A DNA stretch of 64,000 nt from Trachythela sp. YZ-2020 (taxonomy: Eukaryota; Cnidaria; Anthozoa; Malacalcyonacea; Clavulariidae). Under the pieces are notes generated by a model. The model was given only the letters and a program-made list of their open reading frames with translations. It searched no databases and was not told where the DNA came from. The DNA lies in the NCBI GenBank assembly GCA_016169945.1, contig JADLSH010000277.1, positions 1,302,001-1,366,000 on the forward strand. Direction: 5' to 3'. Position numbers and translations under genes: made by a program. Positions 9,911 through 17,400 of the stretch are shown piece after piece; the first letter of the stretch is position 1; the number at the start of each line of letters is the position of its first letter.

Positions 9911-10597
9911 ATGAATAAAAACAAGACAATGCTAATAAAACCATTATTTGTCAAATGGCGCATGCATAATATTATCAAGGGTGTGAATGACACTGTCAAA
10001 ATTTACTCTAATGAAACCGGTGAGATTGGTCCATCACCAGACATTACAGACATATCCGCACGGATAGCTATTGGTATATCACCCATCCCAGTCGGTGGGT
10101 ATGTTTCCTTTGTGGTGTCGGAAGGGTATTGGGACGCCAAGTCACTAGTTAAATATTTAAAAAATATTTTTGGGAAGTACAAAGAAGTATTTAGTGTTGT
10201 GGTGGGGTACAATGACTTTTTCACCATTAAGACATCAAATAAGTTGGACTTGGGATCACTAGGTTATTTTATGGGCTACTCCAATAGTGTCATCCCAGTT
10301 GGGAGTGTGAGGGCTGAGACCACCTTTGATCCAATGAAGGGTTTGGACTATGTGAAGGTTTTGTGTCCGACATTGGGGAGGACGACCACGGATACAAATG
10401 GTGAGAGATCGGATGTAATACTTTCCCTCCCCACCCCAGAGGTTTGTAACACATTTGGCGCCAAGCAATTGCTTGGTGTGAAAAACCATAGTGTTACAAT
10501 GGAGAAGGGTACGTACAACAATCTTAGGTTTGTTGCCATTGGTAGCGATGGGAGTAAGTCACTCGTAGATATTTTGTTGAACATTTATATCTCATGA
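9911..10597 (+). CDS. Candidate minor capsid (penton-like) protein of Polinton 1
   Basis: An intact reading frame of about 228 residues from the ATG at 9911. The open frame extends upstream to 9854 but without an ATG. The sequence is rich in beta-strand-like stretches with many Val, Ile, Gly and Ser residues (ARIAIGISPIPVGGYVSFVV, KTSNKLDLGSLGYFMGY). It lacks membrane segments. Polintons encode a single-jelly-roll minor capsid protein of about this size, and this is the best remaining candidate in the element, lying next to the integrase. The assignment rests on size, composition and position, not on a motif. No homologue survives in Polinton 2, where a deletion junction lies at the matching place (about 49030). 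Confidence 0.5.
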   Translation: MNKNKTMLIKPLFVKWRMHNIIKGVNDTVKIYSNETGEIGPSPDITDISARIAIGISPIPVGGYVSFVVSEGYWDAKSLVKYLKNIFGKYKEVFSVVVGYNDFFTIKTSNKLDLGSLGYFMGYSNSVIPVGSVRAETTFDPMKGLDYVKVLCPTLGRTTTDTNGERSDVILSLPTPEVCNTFGAKQLLGVKNHSVTMEKGTYNNLRFVAIGSDGSKSLVDILLNIYIS

Positions 10598-10733
10598 TAT
10601 TCAAAGGGTGATATTTTTTATAAGTTTTTTCTTTGACTAAAATAATAGTATATTTTTTTTTAATATATATTTGTGTGATAATATTATTTTATAAAAAACT
10701 TTTAATAATATTATTTTATATAAAAATAAAAGG

Positions 10734-11695
10734 ATGGAAAAGGCTGTGGAAGCAGAGCAAGGTCTTCGAGATCTTTATTACAGTCCTCTCACTGGTTTTC
10801 AGTCCGCCAACAAATTATATTTGGATGCAAAGGAGGAGGGACTATCAGTTACAAGACAGTTGGTACAAAAATGGTTGGAGGCACAAGATACGTACACACA
10901 GCGCAAACGGTTCGTAAAAAAACATAAGTTCCGACAAACTTATGTCAACGAGCTGGGTCAGCAACTCCAGATGGACTTGGTGGACATGAAGAAGTACAAA
11001 CATAAAAACAAGGGAAATTATTGGATCCTCACCTGCATAGAAGTACTTAGTCGGTACGCATTTGCAGTCCCAGTCTACAGAAAAAATAGGGAGAAGATGA
11101 CTGCCGCAGTGGAGATAGTTTTGGGTCAATTTCACAAACATTTTGGTAGGTATCCGGAGGTGGCACAGTTTGATGATGGACTGGAGTTTCATAATTACTC
11201 CGTAAAGAAGTTACTAACAGACCATGACATTAAATATTTTTCATCAAAAACTAAAAAAAGGCTGCCATTGTGGAGAGGTTTAATAGGACTTTAAAAACAC
11301 GTATGTGGAAGTTATTTCACAGCAGAGGGACTAACAAGTGGTTGGATGTTTTGGAGGATTTGGTGTCAGGATATAACAACACAAAACATACTTCCATTGG
11401 TATGAAACCAAATGAGGTGAATAGTTCCAACGACTACGAAGTTTGGCTAAAATTATTTGGTGGAAGACTGCAAGAACCATTACCAAAACCTAGGTACAAG
11501 GTTGGTGATCACGTTAGATTGCCAAGGTATAAGAATGTGTTTGCAAAAGGGTACGAGTCAAACTTTACAAAAGAGGTGTTCACGATAGAAAGTATCTCGT
11601 ACGGAAACCCAATAATGTATATAATAAAAGCATTGGATGGTGAGAAAATAATTGGCAGATTTTACGAACAAGAACTATCATTTGTAAATAAATAA
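10734..11695 (+). pseudogene. int: Retroviral-type integrase of Polinton 1, one frameshift
   Basis: Two overlapping frames (10734-11294 and 11270-11695) together give a full integrase of about 320 residues. The catalytic core shows the first Asp in QMDLVDM, the second in the QFDDGLEF block and the Glu in MERFNRTLK, with about 35 residues between the last two, as in retroviral and Polinton integrases. The frame changes near 11260 in a run of A residues. The enzyme inserts the element into the host genome and makes the 6-bp target duplication seen for Polinton 2. It ends in ELSFVNK without a chromodomain, unlike the Polinton 2 protein. The start follows TTTTATATAAAAATAAAAGG. Confidence 0.92.
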
Positions 11696-11794
11696 TAATA
11701 ATAATATTATTATTTTATAAAAAACTTTTAATATTATTATTTTTTAATAATATTATTTTATAAAAAAACTTTTAATAATATTATTTTATAATAA

Positions 11795-12988
11795 ATGGAG
11801 GAAGGAGGTGAGGAGATACCAATGGAAGGTAAATATCCAGAGTTTGACAATATCGATGATGATGAGGCAATGGACACCTATCGTCAAATGGAGCAAGATC
11901 CAAACTTTGGTCTCAACAACCCAAAGTTTGTTTATGTTCAAACAATGATAGAGAACCGTGGACTTTTGGAGGGGGAGACTAGTTTCACCCTTCCCACAAA
12001 AAGTCCCGTAGTCTTAGCAAATCTTAGTGAAGGATGGAGAAGATTAGGTAGGTTTGTGCAGGACAACTTTGACGGTGTAAGAATAGATCCTCACGTCGAG
12101 CATGCTATGGAGCTCATACATCGAATGGAAATCTCAAAAACTGGTAATATACAATTTAGGGAGCGTCTCAATAACGCAGAGCTATCGCAAAATAGGAGGA
12201 CCGTGATGAGTTGGAAAAACGGTGAGTTGGAGTACAACACGTCAGCACCATGCTCGCGTGCGAACAGACAGTTTCAGGAGTTGTTGAACACCGTAGTGTT
12301 GGAAAGTAAGGAACGGGAAGAGATGGTGGGAGGCCTTCCAGGATTGCAAAGTATTAGGGAGGAGTACGAGGATGCACCTGGGCTCACAGATGAGGAGAAC
12401 AGGGTGATGAGAGGTGTCGTGACTCCAAAAAGTAGTATAGATCCAAAAAGTAGGATAGGGGATCACGGTGCGTTGGAGATACAAAAAAAAGACTTTCAAT
12501 CCAGACTGAACGACGTGGAGGAAAGATTGGATGGTGGTGAAGAGGATGGTGAGGTTTTTGAACTAATAAAACGTAGGACAGCATTGGAGGAGGCTGTCGA
12601 TAAGGTGGAAAGGCAAAGGGAGTTGGAGGAGGTAAGGGAGGAGCAGGAGGAGGACGTCACTAGGTTGGAAAGAATTAAAATGTATTTGAAGGAAAACTTT
12701 CTAAGTCTCTCCGACGTTGGTCTTGGTATCGCAGGGCTCATCACATCTTTGATAATCGCGGGAAGAAGTGCGGTCTTGGGAGGAGCAAAGGCTGTCAGCA
12801 ATTTTGGTAAGTGGGTCAAAGACAAGCTAAAAAACCTTCCACCTTGGCTTGCGACTTTGGGAAGTTTTTTGTATAATATATTGAAGACTGGTGCGCAAGG
12901 TTTGTTTTGGTTGGCTAAAAATCTTTGGGTCTTGGTGTTGTTTGGGGTAGCACTTGCGTATGATTATTATAAAAACAGAGAAAAATAA
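11795..12988 (+). CDS. Conserved Polinton coiled-coil membrane protein (397 aa)
   Basis: An intact frame. The N-terminal half is acidic and polar. Residues about 225-300 form a charged coiled-coil region (DVEERLDGGEEDG, VERQRELEEVREEQEED). Hydrophobic segments follow at about 305-330 (LSDVGLGIAGLITSLIIAG) and 375-392 (LWVLVLFGVALAYDYY). The Polinton 2 gene at 47189-48271 has the same layout and the same place between integrase and capsid genes. It is thus a core component of this group, perhaps a membrane-active virion protein, though I recognise no family. The start directly follows a TATAATAAATGG box. AT-rich palindromes follow the stop. Confidence 0.7.
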   Translation: MEEGGEEIPMEGKYPEFDNIDDDEAMDTYRQMEQDPNFGLNNPKFVYVQTMIENRGLLEGETSFTLPTKSPVVLANLSEGWRRLGRFVQDNFDGVRIDPHVEHAMELIHRMEISKTGNIQFRERLNNAELSQNRRTVMSWKNGELEYNTSAPCSRANRQFQELLNTVVLESKEREEMVGGLPGLQSIREEYEDAPGLTDEENRVMRGVVTPKSSIDPKSRIGDHGALEIQKKDFQSRLNDVEERLDGGEEDGEVFELIKRRTALEEAVDKVERQRELEEVREEQEEDVTRLERIKMYLKENFLSLSDVGLGIAGLITSLIIAGRSAVLGGAKAVSNFGKWVKDKLKNLPPWLATLGSFLYNILKTGAQGLFWLAKNLWVLVLFGVALAYDYYKNREK

Positions 12989-13050
12989 ATATATAAAGTT
13001 TTTTTATAAATAATATTATTAAAAAATAATAATATTAAAAGTTTTTTTAT

Positions 13051-13072
13051 ATTTCCCACCCTATAATAAACT
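13051..13072 (+). promoter_or_regulatory. TATAATAAA-type promoter box of the capsid gene
   Basis: The 22 bases before the capsid ATG repeat exactly those before the 78-aa gene (5301-5322, minus strand). The gene at 14098 has a close relative, CACCCTATAATAAAG, about 5-20 nt upstream. Confidence 0.6.
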
Positions 13073-14018
13073 ATGAGTGATAAGTTGCTATCGGAGTTTC
13101 AACAGTTTCAACCTGTCAATCCCTTACTAAAAGGAGAGAGGGTCAGACACTCCATCGCCTCCAACCCAAACATAATCACACCTGGGAGTGACTATGTGTT
13201 GGAAGTCCCAAGACTAAATGCAAAGTCCGCACTCGTACCTGGGAGTCTCTCACTGAAAGGAAAGCTAACGGTCTCAGGTACCAAGTCCTGGTATAAAAAT
13301 AATGCAGCAAAGACTATGGTGAAAGAGATGAAGATCACACTCGGTGGGGAGACCGTGTACGACGAGTTTGGCTCCGTACAACATGAACAACAACCTTCAG
13401 TATACTCTGAGGATGGGATCCAACGAAGATGTCATCACCGCACAGGACGAAGAAACTCTCGGTACGTGGAAGCTGCACAATGTGGAGATAGAGTACGAGA
13501 GCGTGAAGAGTGATGAGTTGGTCAGAAACTCTGATGAGATTTATTCAATGGGGAAGGGACTCATGTACAACCACGTCACATGTTGGAAGAACGAGGTGTA
13601 GAAACCTGCGGAGACCATCGTCACACATACGATCAACCCTCCGAGGAAAAGAGTGTCTGCCATCGTGTATCTTTTCACAAAACCTAAGAGATCAGACAGC
13701 GAGCAGTATGTGTACCCAAACATTGAAAGTGTGGATGTCACGGTGGAAGGAACACCCAATCAGGTGTACTCTCAGGGCATCCCAAAGGTAAGGTTGTTCA
13801 ACGAGGCAGAGAGGTTCTTTGGAGATAAGACACCATTGAAAAAAATAACTCCTGCGGAGTTTTTTAAAGATAAGTTTTGCCTGTGCATTGACCTGCGAAG
13901 TGTTGATAAGGAGCATGTGTTTGGATCTGGTCGAAGGATTGTGTCACTCAAAAATATAAAATATTGTTATTTAGATGTTAGTCTATCCCACCCATTTGGT
14001 TACAAACTGAAGGTATAA
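13073..14018 (+). pseudogene. mcp: Major capsid protein of Polinton 1, internally deleted
   Basis: The N-terminus (from 13073, MSDKLLSEFQQF) aligns with the N-terminal frame of the Polinton 2 capsid gene (NIITPGSDYV with NIITFSSTEA; LVPG with IVPG; TKSWYKNN with TKSWFLNN). The C-terminal part at 13653-14018 aligns with 44536-44953 (DSEQYVYPNIE with DSEEYVFPNIE; FVCxx-type IDLR block). About 85 codons of the Polinton 2 protein are missing at 13378-13390, where the frame also changes. A stop lies at about 13600. Polinton major capsids are double jelly-roll proteins that build an icosahedral shell. The assignment follows from position, length and conservation across both copies. This copy is dead. 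Confidence 0.7.
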
Positions 14019-14097
14019 AATAATATTATTAAAAGTTTTTTTATAGAATAATATTATTAAAGTTTTTTCAATAATATCACCCTATAATAAAGTTATC

Positions 14098-14547
14098 ATG
14101 ACAGAGACGGTCGATGAGTTTTTATTGATGGGGGATAATATTCCTACGGAGGAACCAAAGATTAACAAACGTGAGGCACTCATCGGTGCTGTTCGAAATG
14201 GTGATATAAAAAAGACGAAGAAGTATGTGGAGAAGCTGACGGAGAAGGGGGTGAATAAATTATACCAGGAGTTTGAAACTATGAAACGTGAAAGGGCACA
14301 AGTGTTTTTGTGTGACTTGTTTCTGAGCAAGTTCTCTGCGCTCCTCGGAGGAACGGGTGTTGTCAAAGATCCAAAGATGTTGGAGAATGACCTCAAAGAG
14401 GATCCATTGCTGAGGGAGGATGTTATTAAAATAATGAGATACGTCCAACCTTATATTCCACTCGTTGGGATACTCAGTGGTGGGCTGACTGTTGGTGCAC
14501 ACATTATTATGACAAGAAGTGATGAGGGTGAGGACACAGTTTTGTAA
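14098..14547 (+). CDS. Conserved Polinton small protein with C-terminal membrane segment (149 aa)
   Basis: An intact frame with a charged helical body (REALIGAVRNGDIKKTKKYVEKL) and a C-terminal hydrophobic segment YIPLVGILSGGLTVGAHIIM. The homologue at 43433-43864 shares the G-D/E-I-x-x-T-x-K-Y start, the LF/LI-xx-KFSxL/ELMG block and the YIPLIGVLSGGITVG end. In Polinton 2 it follows the packaging ATPase; here it directly follows the capsid gene, so the ATPase has been lost from between them. The function is unknown. The ATG is preceded by CACCCTATAATAAAG, and a perfect hairpin starts on the stop codon. Confidence 0.7.
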   Translation: MTETVDEFLLMGDNIPTEEPKINKREALIGAVRNGDIKKTKKYVEKLTEKGVNKLYQEFETMKRERAQVFLCDLFLSKFSALLGGTGVVKDPKMLENDLKEDPLLREDVIKIMRYVQPYIPLVGILSGGLTVGAHIIMTRSDEGEDTVL

Positions 14548-14575
14548 GTTTTATTACTGGTTTGGTAATAAAACT
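14547..14575. terminator. Perfect hairpin between convergent genes (Polinton 1)
   Basis: AGTTTTATTAC at 14547-14557 pairs fully with GTAATAAAACT at 14565-14575 around a 7-nt loop. It begins on the last base of the 14098-14547 stop codon and lies 15 nt from the stop of the convergent gene at 14591. It is a candidate 3'-end signal serving both genes. Confidence 0.55.
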
Positions 14576-14590
14576 ATGAACTTTATATAA

Positions 14591-15040
14591 TTATTCTAAA
14601 AAGTTTACTTTCTTAGCTTTTACTTGAAGATACATCTCTCCATCTTTGTTCACAAAAATACTGTCAACTAAAATAGTTACATTAACCTCGTTAGGTTCAT
14701 CCACATAGTTTTTGAACGCAACTCTCTTCCCAGCCTTATTGTAAAACCTTGATATGTGTGGGATGATCTTTACGTATAATATTGGTGTGTCGATGCCCTC
14801 CTTCCCAGTGTGTGTTTCACACTCTGTGATTATGTTTGTAAACTCATCAATAAGCTTTTCGTTCAAAACTAATGGGAGTGAGTAACTGATAGGTTTAAAT
14901 TTATCATTTTTTTGAACACCAAATGTGGAGCACTCATTAAAAACCAACTCTAAAGGTTTGCCTTCTTTTTTAATCATGATCTTTTTGGTCCCAAACTTTG
15001 TCATCTCCTTAGTCACAAATGTAAGTTTTGTGTCAGACAT
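14591..15040 (-). CDS. Unrecognised Polinton 1 protein (149 aa)
   Basis: An intact frame starting MSDTKLTFVTKEM. It is rich in alternating hydrophobic and charged residues suggesting beta strands (KIMIKKEGKPLELVFNE, VNVTILVDSIFVNKDGEMYLQVKAKKV). It has no membrane segment or known motif. The final strand pattern and size would suit a small OB-fold or single-stranded DNA binding protein, but that is only a guess. It shares the TGGTTTAAGAAC upstream box with BRO-N and PolB, which groups it with non-structural genes. It has no clear counterpart in Polinton 2. Confidence 0.6.
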   Translation of the reverse strand: MSDTKLTFVTKEMTKFGTKKIMIKKEGKPLELVFNECSTFGVQKNDKFKPISYSLPLVLNEKLIDEFTNIITECETHTGKEGIDTPILYVKIIPHISRFYNKAGKRVAFKNYVDEPNEVNVTILVDSIFVNKDGEMYLQVKAKKVNFLE

Positions 15041-15063
15041 ATTATTTTTTAGTATGTAGTGTT

Positions 15064-15075
15064 GTTCTTAAACCA
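15064..15075 (-). promoter_or_regulatory. Candidate early-type box upstream of the 149-aa minus gene
   Basis: TGGTTTAAGAAC on the minus strand, 24 nt upstream of the start at 15040. Twelve bases are identical to the box in front of BRO-N. Confidence 0.45.
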
Positions 15076-15120
15076 ATATTATTTTATAAAAAACTTTTAT
15101 AAAATAAATAAACTATTATA

Positions 15121-15387
15121 ATGTTTGATGAAAGTTTTTGGTATATAACCATTTTAGTCATATATAGCTTCTTTTTGCTATGGGTGATTATAAATACTAT
15201 CTTCTTACAAAAAGAGCCAAGGTATCAAAGCCTCACTAACGAGGATAAGGATGAGGAGGACTTACCTCCCACCGACTGGGAGTGGCAACAAACGTACAAA
15301 GAGGCTGTGGCACTCCTCCTCATGGATAAAAAGAGCAATACAAAACTTGTCCCCGAGCCGGCGCGAAGCGCCGTGCGAGGGTACTAA
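15121..15387 (+). CDS. Small single-pass membrane protein (88 aa)
   Basis: The N-terminus is a strongly hydrophobic segment (FWYITILVIYSFFLLWVIIN, about residues 6-25), followed by an acidic, polar tail (NEDKDEEDLPPTDWEWQ). The start follows AAATAAACTATTATA directly. No family is recognised and no homologue is visible in Polinton 2. GC content rises sharply over the last 30 bases (GAGCCGGCGCGAAGCGCC), which looks foreign to this AT-rich element, so the original C-terminus may be lost. Confidence 0.5.
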   Translation: MFDESFWYITILVIYSFFLLWVIINTIFLQKEPRYQSLTNEDKDEEDLPPTDWEWQQTYKEAVALLLMDKKSNTKLVPEPARSAVRGY

Positions 15388-15426
15388 TTCCGCTCGGATA
15401 TTTACACCCGGAAAAAAGGAAAGCAA

Positions 15427-15560
15427 TGGGAAATCCAAAGTTCATCAAGTTTTGCGGGCGCAAGGCTATGTTTCATGGGTGTGATGGGTGGTCATCTCAC
15501 TAATCTTTGTAAGGAGTGGAATGACTAATGAGCGAATTATAAAAAAACATGAGTAAGTCA
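15427..15560 (+). pseudogene. Remnants of small Cys-rich reading frames at the Polinton 1 right edge
   Basis: From an ATG at about 15437 a short frame reads a Cys/His-rich peptide (KFCGRKAMFHGCDG). After a frame change it continues into HLTNLCKEWND. The spacing of Cys and His hints at a small zinc-binding protein. A further ATG at 15549 behind AATTATAAAAAAAC opens only seven codons. I take these as leftovers of genes cut by the right boundary of the element. Confidence 0.25.
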
Positions 15561-16770
15561 TATCAGTAAGTCTGAATTGGGACTTCAGGAAAAGCTGCGG
15601 AACAAATTTATCGTTTATACTTTATAAAAAAGGATAAATAGAGAGATGGTCGAAAAAATATGGCAAGTTTCTTATATTAAATTGTTGATGTATTTTAATA
15701 TAGCTGTAAGAATGTTGTTTTATTTACATAGATTTTCATTTTTTTCCAATTAAAATATCCTATATTTTATGCTATCAAAAAGTTCCAACTTAAAAGGAAA
15801 GCGAAAACGTTTCACACGAGAGAATTTGTATATTTTCAACTGATTTCATTTCAAAAACTAATTTATAAGTAAAAGGCAGTTTAGTTTTATAAACGTTTGG
15901 CAACGTTTTAGTAAACGGAAGGTTGCATTTAAACATTAATTTGAAGCTTATAGAATGCATAATAACATACCTACACCATACATCTCAGGTTTGTATGGCT
16001 AAAACAACTAATATTTTAATTATTTTTGTAACCTGTTGTAGTCCAGAAAAGAAGTTTATTTTATCGTGTTGCCATGGCTACTGTGCTTCCTCTTCTTGAA
16101 ACAAAATTTCCATTTTTTATCCTTTCTAAATAAATTTCCCAAAATAATATTGTTTCCTTCCACTCTTCTTTCCAAACTATTAGAGTAATGATCAAAATTT
16201 TAATGGCACATTTAAAATGAAGGAAAACACAGTGATTACGTCAAGTAAAACATTTCATTTGGCGATAGCCTTTGATTGCGTCGTGAAGAAGGGTGTGAGC
16301 CTATTGGCGATAGCCTTTGATTGTTTTGAACGCAGATATCCGACTCGTCTACAACCTTTGCATGGCAGATTTTTTGATAAAAAAGATTAGCAATAGTAAT
16401 GTTTTGAAATGTGTGGCGTCATGCAGCGAAGTCGTGACGTCATGCAGTGGGTGGGGAAGGCCCGCGAAGCGGGTGGTGGAATGTGTGACGTCATGCGCGC
16501 GCAGGTTTGTGAAATGGCGTTGGATTTTTTTGAAAAAATGGCTCAGAACCGGCACTTTCCTACTACTTAAACTATCTCAAACTTTTTATATCAAGCAATA
16601 CTGTAATAAAACCGATTATTTCACTTTAAGTTAAGAAAAAAACAAAAACAAAAACATTTACAATTTTCAATCCGAGTCGCGACAAGGTTTGTGGGTGAAC
16701 GAACTGTAAAAATATTACAACAGAGAAGAGTATATTATTGCTGCAGTTAATGTCTATAAGACTATATATT
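15561..16770. other. Non-coding sequence, no gene seen
   Basis: No supported reading frame. The stretch at 16415-16505 is GC-rich and repeats TGACGTCATGC three times with small changes (about 16423, 16433 and 16488), including CRE-like TGACGTCA octamers. This could be a CpG-type regulatory patch or a repeat remnant. Confidence 0.5.
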
Positions 16771-17400
16771 AAACAATTATACCATTCGCTCTCGTCGTAT
16801 ATGGCTGATAGCCGACTCAGTGGGGTCAGTACGTATCTATATGAACAGGCTTTGTGATTGGTTGGTTATGACAATAAAAGACAATAAACTATAGAAATCG
16901 TCTTTCTAAAGAACGAGTCATAAACACTGATCACCTTTGTTTCAGAATACCAATCACAACACATCTTCATATTAGGTAGGTACTTACCGACTCGGTGCTA
17001 CCATAGTTAATAGAGAGGGCTGGTTTGGAAGCTTCACGAAAGTACAATGAAACTCATTATCTGTTGGTTTAGGTTGATGCAAAAATGTAGTTCTTCGTCG
17101 TCACGTGTGTATTGTATTTTCACCTAAAGAACCAATAACCATGTCAAAACTGGGCAATTGTTTAAGTTACGGATGGGTAAATAAACCAAAACATTGCTAT
17201 TGGTTGTTTGTGTGAAAATACAATACACACGTGATAATGAAGGACTACATTTTTGCATAAACCTGGACAATAACATGGATAATGAGTTATTGTACTTTAA
17301 TGAAGCTTCCAAACCAGCCCTCTCTATTAACTATGGTGCTACGCACCTCGTCGGCTATCAGCTCTTATACGACTCGAGCTCATGGTATAATTGTTAAATA
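16771..17400. repeat. Foldback (long inverted repeat) element
   Basis: The left arm begins TTAAACAATTATACCAT (16769-16786) and the right arm ends with its complement at about 17381-17396. The inner arm block GTGCTACCATAGTTAATAG at 16996-17014 pairs with 17320-17338, and the AAACCAGCC/GGCTGGTTT stretch and ACACACGTG block pair further in. The left arm has about 170 extra bases (16820-16990). It has the structure of a MITE or foldback transposon and encodes no protein. Confidence 0.7.

Larger units (their letters stand above)
1478..15560. mobile_element. Polinton/Maverick element 1, left end truncated
   Basis: This block carries the defining Polinton gene set: protein-primed PolB (1478-4461), retroviral-type integrase (10734-11695) and a major-capsid-like protein (13073-14018). 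Around them are small membrane proteins, nearly all with homologues in Polinton 2 at 40846-59438. PolB is truncated at its C-terminus, so the left terminal inverted repeat is missing. The right limit is set where gene-like sequence stops; no terminal repeat was found there. Intergenic regions are extremely AT-rich and full of AATAATATTATT palindromes. No packaging ATPase or Ulp1-type maturation protease was recognised. A LINE interrupts it at about 7485-8935. Confidence 0.85.

Noticed and set aside
10003..10584. Minus-strand frames opposite the 9911-10597 gene
   Set aside because: They are antisense shadows without conserved features; the plus frame is intact and has a plausible position in the element.
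15561..16760. Right terminal repeat of Polinton 1 in this stretch
   Set aside because: I looked for AGTAG-type ends and for an inverted match to the PolB-side sequence and found none, so the right boundary is left approximate.
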